Of a stretch of DNA of 64,000 nucleotides, positions 6,691-15,838 are shown piece after piece (position 1 is the stretch's first letter; the number at the start of each line of letters is the position of its first letter). The notes below the pieces were generated by a model. It searched no databases. It was not told the DNA's origin and saw nothing but the letters and a program-made list of their open reading frames with translations. The position numbers and the translations under genes are program-made. Origin of the DNA: Clostridia bacterium (GTDB lineage: Bacteria > Bacillota > Clostridia > Oscillospirales > Acutalibacteraceae); NCBI GenBank assembly GCA_017624675.1, contig JAGAMO010000006.1, positions 1 to 64,000 on the forward strand. The letters are read 5' to 3'.

Positions 6691-9258
6691 TTCGTTGTCA
6701 ATATCGGTATTGATTGTAAATCCGCCACTAAATGTTTGATTTGTATCGGGTGATTTTATTTCTTCAACATCATCTAAGATACTCTTTTTAACGGGAATTT
6801 CAAAATACTCTTCAATAGGCTCATTAGCCTCCTCTTTTTTCCATCGGGATATGAGTTCATTCCCCTCGGGATATTCCATAAGAGTATTATGCTTACGCTT
6901 GTAAAGAGAAAATATAATCACATACAACAAGAGTGCTACTGCAGAAGTGAAGGTAATCGCAATTCCTGTCATCAAATAAGGTGTCTGATAATCAAAACGA
7001 ATTACACTCTCGCCCTTTGGAACCTTAACAGCCATAAAACCGCTGTTCACTTCTTCTATCTCACAAGGTTTTCCGTTAACAGTAGCAGACCAACCCTTGT
7101 CATAAGGCACCGAGAAAAATACTAAATTTTCCTTATCGCGGCTTACCATTGCAGTAAAGCCTCGTTTATCAACCTTAAAACTTTTTGCCGAAGTCTCTTT
7201 CAACTCATCGCAATTTTCCTTTATACCTTCTGCAGAAAAATCAATTCTACTTATATCATCCTCAAGATTTTTAAACATATATCCGTATTTCTTAATCTGC
7301 TTGTCACTTAACATTATAGCCTCAAGCATTAAATCCGCTCTTTTTTCGTTGCTATATGTCTCGCAAAAATCCTTAGACATATAATAATCATATGAAAAAC
7401 CATACGGAATAAAGTTTTGGTTTTCGTAGATATAATATCCGCTCTCGGTTTTGAGATATTTATATCCCGCCATTTTAGTTTCATTAGTTTCGGTATCAAT
7501 AAAATCATCGCCGTCAACACGGTTTAAAAGATATTTGACCGACAAAAGAGGTCTTAACGATTCGTATTCAATTTCGGGTCGACTGCCAACACTTCTCTCC
7601 ACACCGATAAATGAATAAAACTCAAATATAGACGACGGAACTACCGAATGGAATGCATTAATACCCGCAAAGCCTAAATACATTGAGGTATTATCGACAC
7701 CGTCATAAACATCTATTCTGAACTGTGTCTCGTCTCCTAAATCAACCTCTCCCTCAATAAGTGAGTCAATTACAACATTTTTAATATCATAGGAATGTGA
7801 CCTACCCGTTGCGATAAATACATTACCGTATATAACCGAAACCATGCAAACACAGGCAAGGGAAACCTTATAGAAGTTGTTGAAGCTTTGAGTTCTGAGT
7901 TTTAGGACAAGACCTAATATAATAAGTGAAACCACCGCAATAATACAAGCTATGAAAAATCTGGGTCCATAGATGTTATCATCGCTTTGGGTGTAAAGGC
8001 CAAAGGTTAAGGTGCCATCGGAATTTTCTTGAGGGAAGAAGCCTATAACAAGGCTTGCCACCAAGGTAATAGATGCTACCCATTTATAACCAAAACTCCA
8101 ATCGGTTTGGCTGTCCTCAGTCAAGGAAACGGTCATAAGTGCCATCATTAATATCGGCATATAAAACCAACGGGCATAGTATGAGGTGTTAAAGGCATAA
8201 AATGCACTGTTTAAAATCGGCACCAAGGACATAAATATACAAATCCCAACTATGCGTCCAAGCCAATTTCTTTTGCGTTTTGAAAACCAAGTAAATACTC
8301 CAACCATACTGAAAACAGGAAGCCAACCGCCCAAAGAGGACCACTTAACATCTGCTTCGGGGAAGAATACGGGACGGGCAGGAATATCGGGAGGGAAAAA
8401 GAAGCACTGAAGCACATTAGCGTAAATCTGCTCCTTACCATACATAATGGCGTTCCAACCTGTGAGTATTTCAGAAACTCGGTAATTGCTTGTTATAGCC
8501 ATTATAGAGGGCAATAAAATCATTGCTGACAGGCAAAGACCCAAAATCGCCTCAAAGACAACGACCAAGAAATTCGAAATTTTAAATTTCACACTGCCGC
8601 TTAATGTTCTTACAAAGTAATATATGATGCAGAAAACTACCATTCCAAAGAAGAAAAAGTAATTTGAAACTGCACAAAGGCAAACCATAAGCACAAAGCA
8701 AAATCTCTTATTTTCGGTAATTAGAAGTTCAAACGCCAAAAGCAAAAGCGGAAAAAATACAATAGCCTCGTGGAAATGGTTAAAGAATATATTGTAAATA
8801 CTAAAGCCCGAAAAAGCATAAAGTATTCCGCCTAAACGGGCAGCGTCGGGCGTTCTTGTAAAACGCCTTATATACATACTCGCCGTAAGTGCCGCAAGAG
8901 CAAATTTTAAAATAAGCAAAGGCCCCATTAAATAAGGAATAAAGCTGTTAGGAAAAGGAATTGTTAGCCAGAAAAAAGGACTTCCTAAAAGATAAAAACT
9001 ATATGAACCAATGAAATTAACACCTAAATCGGTATTCCAATTCCAAAAAATATTGCCCTCTCTTACAGCTTTGTGACACATTTGATAAAAGGGTATTTGC
9101 TGAACATTAAAGTCGCCGTAAAAAATGAAATACCCCTCACTCATTATCATATATGGCACAAACAAAGCCATAGCCACAAAAAGGGCTATGAGAAAGGTTG
9201 AGCCATATTTTTCTTTTTGAGGTTTAAGTAAAGCAGCCTTAGCCTTAGAAAACATCAT
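6688..9258 (-). CDS. YfhO-family membrane protein
   Basis: A very large (856-residue) membrane protein with about 13 hydrophobic helices in the first 500 residues. An extracytoplasmic region of about 270 residues follows, then a final helix near residue 775 and an acidic cytoplasmic tail. This is the YfhO family, GT-C-like proteins implicated in adding sugars to teichoic or lipoteichoic acids. Supporting features are the aspartate in FYGDFNVQQIPFYQ after helix 1, WNTDLGVNF, and the soluble-domain end VPYDKGWSATVNGKP. In GT-C enzymes the first external loop aspartate is usually catalytic, so Asp49 or a neighbour is a candidate. It is transcribed alone, divergent from the yfbR-like gene. Confidence 0.85.
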   Translation of the reverse strand: MMFSKAKAALLKPQKEKYGSTFLIALFVAMALFVPYMIMSEGYFIFYGDFNVQQIPFYQMCHKAVREGNIFWNWNTDLGVNFIGSYSFYLLGSPFFWLTIPFPNSFIPYLMGPLLILKFALAALTASMYIRRFTRTPDAARLGGILYAFSGFSIYNIFFNHFHEAIVFFPLLLLAFELLITENKRFCFVLMVCLCAVSNYFFFFGMVVFCIIYYFVRTLSGSVKFKISNFLVVVFEAILGLCLSAMILLPSIMAITSNYRVSEILTGWNAIMYGKEQIYANVLQCFFFPPDIPARPVFFPEADVKWSSLGGWLPVFSMVGVFTWFSKRKRNWLGRIVGICIFMSLVPILNSAFYAFNTSYYARWFYMPILMMALMTVSLTEDSQTDWSFGYKWVASITLVASLVIGFFPQENSDGTLTFGLYTQSDDNIYGPRFFIACIIAVVSLIILGLVLKLRTQSFNNFYKVSLACVCMVSVIYGNVFIATGRSHSYDIKNVVIDSLIEGEVDLGDETQFRIDVYDGVDNTSMYLGFAGINAFHSVVPSSIFEFYSFIGVERSVGSRPEIEYESLRPLLSVKYLLNRVDGDDFIDTETNETKMAGYKYLKTESGYYIYENQNFIPYGFSYDYYMSKDFCETYSNEKRADLMLEAIMLSDKQIKKYGYMFKNLEDDISRIDFSAEGIKENCDELKETSAKSFKVDKRGFTAMVSRDKENLVFFSVPYDKGWSATVNGKPCEIEEVNSGFMAVKVPKGESVIRFDYQTPYLMTGIAITFTSAVALLLYVIIFSLYKRKHNTLMEYPEGNELISRWKKEEANEPIEEYFEIPVKKSILDDVEEIKSPDTNQTFSGGFTINTDIDNE

Positions 9259-9285
9259 AATTTCTTTTCCTTTTATAAAGTTCTA

Positions 9286-9320
9286 TTGAATATTATACCA
9301 TTAAATGTTATAATATTCAA
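9286..9320. promoter_or_regulatory. Overlapping divergent promoters within one inverted repeat
   Basis: Plus strand: TTGAAT at 9286-9291 and TATAAT at 9309-9314, 17-base spacer. Minus strand: TTGAAT at 9315-9320 and TATAAT at 9292-9297, also 17. The two promoters are formed by 15-base arms (TTGAATATTATACCA and its near copy, one mismatch) around five central bases, so the -10 of each lies beside the -35 of the other. They serve the YfbR-like gene and the YfhO-like gene and probably cannot be occupied at once. Confidence 0.75.
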
Positions 9321-9344
9321 CACAAAGCTTTAAAGGAGTATTTT

Positions 9345-9929
9345 ATGCAAAACCATTTTTACGCCTTAATGTCCAGAATGAAAAATATTACACGTTGGGG
9401 ACTTATGAGAAATACCCGAGCCGAAAATTTAAGTGAACACTCACTCGAGGTAGCTCAGATTGCCCACGCTTTAGCACTGATTAACAAAAAAAGGTTCGGA
9501 GGTAACGCCGACCCCAACTTTGTATCAGTAGTAGCGCTCTATCACGATACAAGTGAAATCATCACAGGCGATATGCCAACCCCCATCAAATATTATAATG
9601 ATGAAATTAAAGGAGCATACAAACAAATTGAAGCCGCCGCTGAAAAACAGCTTGTAGAAATGTTGCCCGACGATTTTAAAGATGAGTTTTACTCAATATA
9701 CAATCCAGACCCATTAACCGCAAAGCTCGTAAAGGCCGCAGATAAATTTTCAGCCCTTATAAAGTGCACCGAAGAATTAAATATGGGAAACATTGAATTT
9801 GAGGTTGCTTATAAATCAACTTTGAATTCAATCAACAACCTAAACCTGCCCGAAGCAAAGATATTTTTGGAGGAATTTATTCCCTCTTTTTCGCTTTCCT
9901 TGGATGAACAAAGACAAATGAAGAAATAA
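9345..9929 (+). CDS. yfbR: HD-domain 5'-deoxynucleotidase (YfbR-like)
   Basis: A 194-residue cytoplasmic HD-superfamily enzyme resembling E. coli YfbR, which removes phosphate from deoxyribonucleoside 5'-monophosphates. The opening HFYALMSRMKNITRWGLMRN and RAENLSEHSLEVAQIAHALA match YfbR closely. The metal ligands are visible as His33 in SEHS, the HD pair in LYHDTSE (about residues 68-74) and the later aspartate in KAADKFSALIKC. PTPIKYY matches the substrate-specificity loop. The SD AAAGGAG precedes the ATG. It is a single gene followed by a terminator. Confidence 0.9.
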   Translation: MQNHFYALMSRMKNITRWGLMRNTRAENLSEHSLEVAQIAHALALINKKRFGGNADPNFVSVVALYHDTSEIITGDMPTPIKYYNDEIKGAYKQIEAAAEKQLVEMLPDDFKDEFYSIYNPDPLTAKLVKAADKFSALIKCTEELNMGNIEFEVAYKSTLNSINNLNLPEAKIFLEEFIPSFSLSLDEQRQMKK

Positions 9930-9933
9930 TATA

Positions 9934-9960
9934 AAAAGCAGTAAATTTACTGCTTTTTTT
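9934..9960 (+). terminator. Terminator after the yfbR-like gene
   Basis: AAAAGCAGTAAA and TTTACTGCTTTT form a near-perfect palindrome ending in a T run. Confidence 0.85.
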
Positions 9961-9961
9961 G

Positions 9962-9990
9962 TTGCAAAACATTGACATTTCTGTTATACT
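9962..9990 (+). promoter_or_regulatory. Promoter of the decarboxylase operon
   Basis: TTGCAA at 9962-9967 and TATACT at 9985-9990 with 17 bases between. A TTGACA at 9972-9977 lies inside the spacer and is too close to this -10 to pair with it. Confidence 0.65.
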
Positions 9991-10052
9991 AACTGTAAAA
10001 AGGGTAAATTTTTTATTTGCCATTCATGTATATTTTAAGGAGGTGCATTCTG

Positions 10053-10328
10053 TTGCCGGAAATTTCAAATTTATTCGTTGTAGGATTAGGTATTGGTGTT
10101 GTATTTGTGGGTCTTATTTGCATAGTAATCCTTTGCAAAATTGTGAGTGCTTTTTGTATGATAGGTCAAAAGGACAAGCCTAAAGACACTCCACCAGCTC
10201 CTGTGGTTGCCACAAACGAGCCCATCCAAAACCGTCAAGAAATTATTGCCGCAGTTTCTGCCGCTATTGCAGAAGAGCTTGGCACTGACATTTCAGCAAT
10301 ACGAATTTTATCGTTCAAAAAATTATAA
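10053..10328 (+). CDS. Na+-pump decarboxylase gamma-type subunit (OadG family)
   Basis: A small single-span membrane protein of about 91 residues: one hydrophobic helix (residues 7-30, LFVVGLGIGVVFVGLICIVIL), a proline-rich linker and a short C-terminal helix ending in ISAIRILSF. This is the OadG/MmdD-type subunit that holds the Na+-translocating decarboxylase complex together. I choose a TTG start at 10053, nine bases after a strong AAGGAGG; the upstream ATG at 10017 lies before that site and has none of its own. It is first in a four-gene operon with the biotin carrier, beta and alpha subunits. Confidence 0.8.
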   Translation: MPEISNLFVVGLGIGVVFVGLICIVILCKIVSAFCMIGQKDKPKDTPPAPVVATNEPIQNRQEIIAAVSAAIAEELGTDISAIRILSFKKL

Positions 10329-10346
10329 AGAAAAGGTGTTTTAAAA

Positions 10347-10730
10347 ATGAAAAAATATAATGTTACTGTAAACGGTACTGCTTATGAAATTACTTTAGAG
10401 GTTGTAGATGCTGCTGATGTTAAGGCTGCTCCTGCTGCTCCTGCAACTACTCCCGCTCCTGCAGTCGCACCCGCACCCGCTGCTGCTCCTGCACCCGCTG
10501 CTGCTCCTACTACAGGTGGTGAAACCATCTCTTCTCCTATGCCCGGAACCATTCTTTCGGTAAATGTTCAAAACGGTGCCGCTGTTAAGAAGGGTGATGT
10601 TTTGATGGTTTTAGAGGCTATGAAGATGGAAAATGAAATTATCTCCCCTGTTGACGGAACTGTAGCTTCTGTAAATGTTCAAAACGGCGCTTCGGTTGAA
10701 ACAGGCGCAGTTCTTTGCGTTATCGCTTAA
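10347..10730 (+). CDS. Biotin carrier protein of the Na+-pump decarboxylase
   Basis: A 127-residue biotin carrier. The N-terminal 20 residues form a short strand region. A flexible Ala/Pro-rich linker (about 25-57, repeats of APAPAA) follows, then a biotinyl domain from about residue 60 with the attachment motif VLEAMKMENEI. Lys93 in AMKM is the predicted biotinylated residue, and the domain has the usual two-fold repeat (ILSVNVQNGA and VASVNVQNGA). It shuttles carboxyl groups from the alpha carboxyltransferase to the beta subunit in the membrane. The separate carrier gene is typical of Firmicutes and of glutaconyl- or methylmalonyl-CoA decarboxylases. Confidence 0.92.
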   Translation: MKKYNVTVNGTAYEITLEVVDAADVKAAPAAPATTPAPAVAPAPAAAPAPAAAPTTGGETISSPMPGTILSVNVQNGAAVKKGDVLMVLEAMKMENEIISPVDGTVASVNVQNGASVETGAVLCVIA

Positions 10731-10754
10731 ATTTCTTTAGTTGGAGAGAAAGAA

Positions 10755-11951
10755 ATGGAACAATTAATTGAATTTTTGAAGGGAACCGGATTTTACCTTC
10801 TTTTTGGAAAAATCGGCGAAAACTGGCCTTCCCTTGTAATGATTGCTGTATCGCTTTTCTTGCTTTGGCTTGGAATTAAAAAACAATTTGAGCCTTTGCT
10901 TTTAGTTGGTATTGCTTTTGGTATGCTTCTTACCAACCTTACCGCATTTACCCCATTTGACGCTATGTATCACACCGATTTATGGAGTGCTTTTATGAGA
11001 CACGAAATCGGATACGGCGAAATTTTGCTTCAAGGCGGACTCCTTGACTATCTCTACATTGGTGTTAAGACCTCTATTTATCCTTGCTTGATATTTGTAG
11101 GCATCGGTGCTATGACCGACTTTGAGCCTTTGATTTCTAACCCTAAGTCATTACTTTTAGGCGCTGCGGCTCAAGCAGGTATTTTTGCTACCTTCATCGG
11201 TTGCGTATACCTTGGTTTCCCCCAAGAGGCTGCTGCATCTATCGGTATTATCGGCGGAGCTGACGGTCCTACTGCAATTTACATCACTTCAAAGCTTTTC
11301 CCCGACCTTTTAGGTCCTATTGCCGTAGCGGCATACAGTTACATGGCTTTGGTGCCTGTAATTCAGCCACCTATTATGAAATTCCTTACAACCAAAAAGG
11401 AAAGAGCTATCGTAATGAAGCCTTTACGCAAGGTTTCAAAGACCGAAAAGATTATCTTCCCCATCGCTGTTACTATTTTCGTGGCTCTCTTAGTTCCTTC
11501 TGCTACACCTTTGGTTGGTTGCCTTATGCTTGGTAACCTTTGGAAAGAGTCGGGTGTTTGTGACCGACTTTGCAAGACCGCTCAAAACGAGCTTATGAAT
11601 ATTGTAACAATATTCCTTGGTATTTCTGTTGGTGCAACTGCTACCGCTGAAGCATTCTTAAATATTCAAACCCTTAAGATTATGGGTATGGGTATTGTGG
11701 CCTTCGGTTTTGGTACTGGATGCGGCGTATTACTTGCTAAGTTAATGAACTTGTTCAGTAAAAACAAGATTAATCCCCTTATCGGCTCTGCAGGTGTTTC
11801 GGCTGTTCCTATGGCTGCCCGTGTTTCACAGTCGGTTGGTCAGAAAGAAAACCCCTCAAACTTCTTGCTTATGCACGCTATGGGACCCAATGTTGCAGGT
11901 GTTATCGGCTCTGCTATTGCCGCAGGCGTACTCATTGCATTATTCGGTTAA
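10755..11951 (+). CDS. oadB: Na+-translocating decarboxylase beta subunit
   Basis: A 398-residue polytopic membrane protein with about ten helices. It catalyses decarboxylation of carboxybiotin and couples it to Na+ export. The conserved [18 protein letters not shown] (about residues 160-177) contains the Asp that binds Na+ and is the hallmark of OadB/GcdB/MmdB. The C-terminal [21 protein letters not shown] is equally typical. It lies 24 bases after the biotin carrier gene and 12 before the alpha subunit gene. The beta subunit alone does not tell oxaloacetate, methylmalonyl-CoA and glutaconyl-CoA decarboxylases apart; the alpha subunit does. Confidence 0.93.
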   Translation: MEQLIEFLKGTGFYLLFGKIGENWPSLVMIAVSLFLLWLGIKKQFEPLLLVGIAFGMLLTNLTAFTPFDAMYHTDLWSAFMRHEIGYGEILLQGGLLDYLYIGVKTSIYPCLIFVGIGAMTDFEPLISNPKSLLLGAAAQAGIFATFIGCVYLGFPQEAAASIGIIGGADGPTAIYITSKLFPDLLGPIAVAAYSYMALVPVIQPPIMKFLTTKKERAIVMKPLRKVSKTEKIIFPIAVTIFVALLVPSATPLVGCLMLGNLWKESGVCDRLCKTAQNELMNIVTIFLGISVGATATAEAFLNIQTLKIMGMGIVAFGFGTGCGVLLAKLMNLFSKNKINPLIGSAGVSAVPMAARVSQSVGQKENPSNFLLMHAMGPNVAGVIGSAIAAGVLIALFG

Positions 11952-11963
11952 CGGAGGTTAAAA

Positions 11964-13373
11964 ATGGAAAACAAGAAATTATTTATAACTGATACTATTC
12001 TCCGTGATGCCCATCAGTCTCAAGCGGCAACCAGAATGAGAATAGAAGATATGATTCCTGTTCTTGATAAACTCGATAAAATCGGCTATTGGTCGGTTGA
12101 GTGTTGGGGCGGCGCAACCTTTGACTCTTGCATGCGTTTCTTAAATGAAGACCCTTGGGAGAGACTTCGTACCATTAAAAAGCATATGCCCAACACCAAG
12201 CTTCAAATGTTGCTTAGAGGTCAAAACCTTTTAGGCTACAAACATTATGCTGATGATGTTGTTGAGGCTTTCGTTGCGAAATCTATTGAAAACGGCATTG
12301 ATGTTATCCGTATTTTTGACGCACTTAATGATGTTCGCAACATTGAAACCGCAATTAAAGCTACCAAAAAGTACGGTGGTATTTGCGAGGCTGCTTTAAG
12401 TTATACCGAAAGCCCCGTTCATAACGAGGACTATTTCGTTGACCTTGCAAAGCAGTTAGAAAAAATGGGTGCAGATATTATTTGTATTAAGGATATGGCA
12501 AACCTATTGCTTCCTTATGACGCTTATTCTTTGGTTAAGAAGCTTAAAGAAAATGTTAAGTGCAAAATTCATCTTCACACTCACAATACCACCGGCACCG
12601 GTGATATGACCTATTTGAAGGCTGCTGAGGCGGGTGTTGACATTGTTGACTGTGCATTATCTCCTTTTGCTAACGGTACAGCTAACCCCTCAACCGAGTC
12701 TTTGGTTGCAACCCTACAAGGTACCGAGCGTGATACAGGTCTTGACCTTAACGCTTTAGGAGAGGTTGCTACACACTTTAGAGGTGTTGCCGACAGAATG
12801 AAGGCTGAGGGTATACTTGACCCCAAAGTGCTTAATGTTGATACTAAAACACTTATTTATCAAGTTCCCGGCGGTATGCTTTCAAACCTTTTGTCACAAT
12901 TAAAACAAGCAAATGCAGAAGATAAGTTCTATGACGTTTTAGCAGAGGTTCCGAGAGTTCGTGAAGACTTTGGTTACCCTCCCCTTGTAACTCCCACAAG
13001 CCAGATTGTCGGCACTCAAGCAGTGCTTAATGTTCTTTCTGGTGAGCGTTATAAGATGGTAACTAAGGAATCCAAGGGCGTTTTGCGTGGTGAATACGGC
13101 AGACTTCCCGCGCCCGTTAACGAGGAAGTTCGTAAAAAAGCTATTGGCGACGATAAGGTTATCACCTGCCGCCCTGCTGATTTATTAGAGCCCGAGCTAA
13201 AGTCTTATGCTAAAGAAATGTCTGAAAAAGGCATTGGCAAATACCCTGAAGATGTTTTAAGCTATGCCCTTTTCCCACAGGTTGCAGAGAAATTCTTTGC
13301 AGTTCGCGATAAAGCACCTGTTATAGACGAAAACGGTGTCAGAACACTTATTGTTGAGGATTTATCTGAATAA
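11964..13373 (+). CDS. oadA: Oxaloacetate decarboxylase alpha subunit (carboxyltransferase)
   Basis: A 469-residue carboxyltransferase that moves the carboxyl group of oxaloacetate to biotin, giving pyruvate. TDTILRDAHQSQAATRM at the start, LLRGQNLLGYKHYADD, and the metal ligands in KIHLHTHNTTGTGDM identify the pyruvate carboxylase/OadA carboxyltransferase domain. The conserved C-terminal domain ends near residue 460 without a biotinyl domain, because the carrier is encoded separately at 10347. With the other three genes this is a complete Na+-pumping decarboxylase, converting oxaloacetate decarboxylation into a sodium gradient. Pyruvate carboxylase subunit B or transcarboxylase 5S are close relatives; the beta subunit gene argues for OadA. 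Confidence 0.9.
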   Translation: MENKKLFITDTILRDAHQSQAATRMRIEDMIPVLDKLDKIGYWSVECWGGATFDSCMRFLNEDPWERLRTIKKHMPNTKLQMLLRGQNLLGYKHYADDVVEAFVAKSIENGIDVIRIFDALNDVRNIETAIKATKKYGGICEAALSYTESPVHNEDYFVDLAKQLEKMGADIICIKDMANLLLPYDAYSLVKKLKENVKCKIHLHTHNTTGTGDMTYLKAAEAGVDIVDCALSPFANGTANPSTESLVATLQGTERDTGLDLNALGEVATHFRGVADRMKAEGILDPKVLNVDTKTLIYQVPGGMLSNLLSQLKQANAEDKFYDVLAEVPRVREDFGYPPLVTPTSQIVGTQAVLNVLSGERYKMVTKESKGVLRGEYGRLPAPVNEEVRKKAIGDDKVITCRPADLLEPELKSYAKEMSEKGIGKYPEDVLSYALFPQVAEKFFAVRDKAPVIDENGVRTLIVEDLSE

Positions 13374-13377
13374 TTTT

Positions 13378-13408
13378 AAAAGGCTGTCTTAATTGACAGC
13401 CTTTAATT
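13378..13408. terminator. Bidirectional terminator between oadA and the M14 peptidase gene
   Basis: AAAAGGCTGTC and GACAGCCTTT flank a TTAATT loop; A and T runs lie on both sides of the stem between convergent genes. Confidence 0.85.
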
Positions 13409-13409
13409 T

Positions 13410-14321
13410 TTACATTATAATATAAAGCAAGAGCATTTCTCTTATTTGCCTGTAAATGCTTTCGACATCCTCAATAGGCAAAGGATTTTTACCATAACCG
13501 ATTTCTACAGTAAACCCAGGCTTGCGGAATTTTTCAATAAACCAATCTTTAAACCCACCGCCATCAGCTATAGCTATTGGAACATCTAAGGCATAGCCCG
13601 AACTTGTGGCTAGAATTTCCGCCATTTTGCGCGATTTTGCTGGGGTTTTATTGCCATAATTCCAATAAATAACCTCTCCTTGTGAATGAAGCGCCATACA
13701 ATGTCTAATATTGACCCTTTCGCAGAACTCTGTCAAAGCCACTGTCTCAGGCTCGCTGTGAGGCTTGTATCCGCCAAACCGTGTGGGTGCGGGACCCAAA
13801 ATACCACATTCTATTTCTTTTTCTCGCAAAGCTTCCCAACCTGCGTCAAAGTTGTGATTAATGTCAACACCTCTTAAATTTGCATTCCAACGGGTGAAAT
13901 TTCCTTTGCAAAGTGCTTCGATTTTATCCCCAAACTCACCACACGCCTTTTTGCCTAAAAGAGATATATCACAGCCGTCAGGGTTAACGCAAGGCACAAA
14001 TACCACACCTCTGCCTCTAAGGGCCTTGGATACCTTAATATCAGCTAAATATCCATCAGCTTGCAAAGCGGAACAAAGTTCTTCTATAAACATTAAAAGC
14101 ACATTCGAGGTTATTCTCTCGCTTCCGTGAACGCCTGCCACTATAAGAGCATAGCTTTCACTCGAGCCGATTTTAAGTAAAGGTATTCCCTTTCCGCTGC
14201 AGCTTCTACCAATGACTCCTTTTTTTAAGAAAGTATATTTTTCGCACAAATTGTCAATGACTTTTTTGCGTTCATAATAATCATATTCCTTGCAAACCAC
14301 TATATTTTCCAACTGCTTCAC
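13410..14321 (-). CDS. M14 family zinc carboxypeptidase
   Basis: A 303-residue M14-family metallopeptidase. The zinc ligands are visible in VAGVHGSERI (HxxE near residue 70) and MALHSQGEVIYW (His near 206). NANLRGVDINHNF gives the substrate-binding Asn/Arg pair, and VEIGYGKNPLP carries the catalytic glutamate. The best-matching subgroup contains gamma-D-glutamyl-diamino acid peptidases that trim peptidoglycan stem peptides, but no signal peptide is seen. It may therefore act in the cytoplasm on recycled muropeptides or inside the spore. Single-gene unit, divergent from the NUDIX gene. Confidence 0.85.
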   Translation of the reverse strand: MKQLENIVVCKEYDYYERKKVIDNLCEKYTFLKKGVIGRSCSGKGIPLLKIGSSESYALIVAGVHGSERITSNVLLMFIEELCSALQADGYLADIKVSKALRGRGVVFVPCVNPDGCDISLLGKKACGEFGDKIEALCKGNFTRWNANLRGVDINHNFDAGWEALREKEIECGILGPAPTRFGGYKPHSEPETVALTEFCERVNIRHCMALHSQGEVIYWNYGNKTPAKSRKMAEILATSSGYALDVPIAIADGGGFKDWFIEKFRKPGFTVEIGYGKNPLPIEDVESIYRQIREMLLLYIIM

Positions 14322-14357
14322 TCCCTTAGTAAACTATATTCCACGGAGGAAAAAATA

Positions 14358-14906
14358 ATGAATTTAGAAGAGAAACAATTAAAGAAAGAATACCTTTATA
14401 AAGGAAAAATCATAAATCTTAGATTAGATGATGCCGAATTACCTGACGGCAGTACTGCATTGAGAGAAATTGTTGAACACCCTGGAGGTGTTTGTGTGGC
14501 AGCACTTACCGACAATGACGAGGTTCTTTTGGTGAAGCAATTTCGTTATCCTTATAGTGAAGTTATTTTAGAAATACCTGCAGGAAAGCGCAACTCTAAA
14601 GAAGAAAATCCTCTCGACTGCGGCATCAGAGAATTAAAAGAAGAAACGGGCGCTACTGCCCAAAACTTTTTCTTTTTAGGTGAGCTTTACCCCACACCAG
14701 GTTATGTTGACGAGGTTATTTATATGTACGGTGCGACAGGACTTTCTTTCGGCGAAGCCACACCCGACGAGGACGAATTTTTAGAGGTGGAAAAAATACC
14801 TCTTGATATACTTGTAAACAAAATAATGTCGGGCGAAATTAAAGACGCCAAAACCCAAACCGCAATACTAAAACTGAAACACTTAAAAGAAATAGGAAAA
14901 ATTTAA
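14358..14906 (+). CDS. NUDIX hydrolase, probable ADP-ribose pyrophosphatase
   Basis: A 182-residue NUDIX enzyme. The NUDIX box reads GKRNSKEENP...GIRELKEETGA from about residue 76, with one extra residue before the first glutamate compared with the standard spacing. EIPAGK before it and GELYPTPGYVDEVIYMY after it (the proline about 16 residues past the box) are typical of ADP-ribose pyrophosphatases, which hydrolyse ADP-ribose to AMP and ribose 5-phosphate. An ACGGAGG ribosome-binding site precedes the ATG. A compact terminator follows directly. Confidence 0.87.
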   Translation: MNLEEKQLKKEYLYKGKIINLRLDDAELPDGSTALREIVEHPGGVCVAALTDNDEVLLVKQFRYPYSEVILEIPAGKRNSKEENPLDCGIRELKEETGATAQNFFFLGELYPTPGYVDEVIYMYGATGLSFGEATPDEDEFLEVEKIPLDILVNKIMSGEIKDAKTQTAILKLKHLKEIGKI

Positions 14907-14929
14907 AGCACCCTTTCGGGTGCTTTTTT
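14904..14929 (+). terminator. Terminator after the NUDIX gene
   Basis: AAAGCACCC and GGGTGCTTT around a TTTC loop, followed by T residues. Its end meets the uppP stop codon. Confidence 0.85.
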
Positions 14930-15809
14930 ATTTAACCAATGCAAAATACAAAATAACGATTATACCTAAAACTATTCGGTAGTAACCAAATGACTTGAAA
15001 TCGTGCTTTCTAATAAAGCTTAAAAGGAATTTAATTGCCAAAACAGATACAACAAATGCTGTTACAGTACCAACAAGCAAAATTGCGATTTCGCTCGAGG
15101 TAAAGGTGTTGCCGTCCATAAAGAACTGAAGAACTTTTATAGCGCTTCCACCCACCATAGCGGGGATTGACAGGAAGAATGAGAACTCGGCAGCAGCGGT
15201 GCGGGAAAGACCCAACAAACTAGCACCCAAAATTGTTGAGCCGCTACGTGATGTTCCGGGTACTAATGCAAGGCACTGAATAAGGCCTATAAAAAATGCT
15301 GTTCTGTAAGAGAGTGCACCCAAATCCTCTACCCTGCCCTTAATCTTCAAACTTTCAATTATAATAAATAAAATTCCGTAGAAGATAAGTGCGGCGGCAA
15401 CTATGTATGCTCTGAGATTTCCTGTTAGCATTGAGTCAATTTGGTCATCAAACAAAAGACCTAAAATTGCGGCAGGAACACTTGCTATCAATATTTTAAA
15501 CCATAAAATAAATCTTTCAACATAAACATAATTATTGCAAAGCCTTGTAAAACCGTTTTCGTTTGTGAAAAACGGTTTTACCTCTGTTTTCTTCAAATGG
15601 AACGGCCAAAGTTTGTTCCAGAAAAGAAGAATAACTGCAATAATTGCACCTAACTGAATTACCACAAAGAACATATCCTTGAAAGCATCAGACGCTTTTA
15701 AAGTGATAAACTCATCAAAAAGTATCATATGACCTGTGCTACTGATAGGCAACCACTCGGTAATACCCTCAATAACACCTAAAATAAAAGATTTTAAAAG
15801 TTCTAGCAT
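14928..15809 (-). CDS. uppP: Undecaprenyl-diphosphatase UppP (BacA)
   Basis: A 293-residue membrane phosphatase that recycles undecaprenyl pyrophosphate to the monophosphate carrier used for peptidoglycan and teichoic acid synthesis. GVIEGITEWLPISSTGHMIL near the N-terminus is the glutamate/SSTGH catalytic motif, and LVPGTSRSGSTI is the second conserved motif. Eight or so helices are predicted. The start is the ATG at 15809, preceded by GGGGAGG; the frame stays open 33 codons further up, but that part lies inside repeat copy A and is unlikely to be translated. Loss or duplication affects bacitracin resistance in other bacteria. Confidence 0.95.
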   Translation of the reverse strand: MLELLKSFILGVIEGITEWLPISSTGHMILFDEFITLKASDAFKDMFFVVIQLGAIIAVILLFWNKLWPFHLKKTEVKPFFTNENGFTRLCNNYVYVERFILWFKILIASVPAAILGLLFDDQIDSMLTGNLRAYIVAAALIFYGILFIIIESLKIKGRVEDLGALSYRTAFFIGLIQCLALVPGTSRSGSTILGASLLGLSRTAAAEFSFFLSIPAMVGGSAIKVLQFFMDGNTFTSSEIAILLVGTVTAFVVSVLAIKFLLSFIRKHDFKSFGYYRIVLGIIVILYFALVK

Positions 15810-15838
15810 AAAATCCTCCCCTCGGTTTACAGATATAT

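Noticed and set aside
9972-9990. TTGACA at 9972 as the -35 of the decarboxylase operon
   Set aside because: It is only 7 bases from the TATACT; TTGCAA at 9962 gives the proper 17-base spacing.
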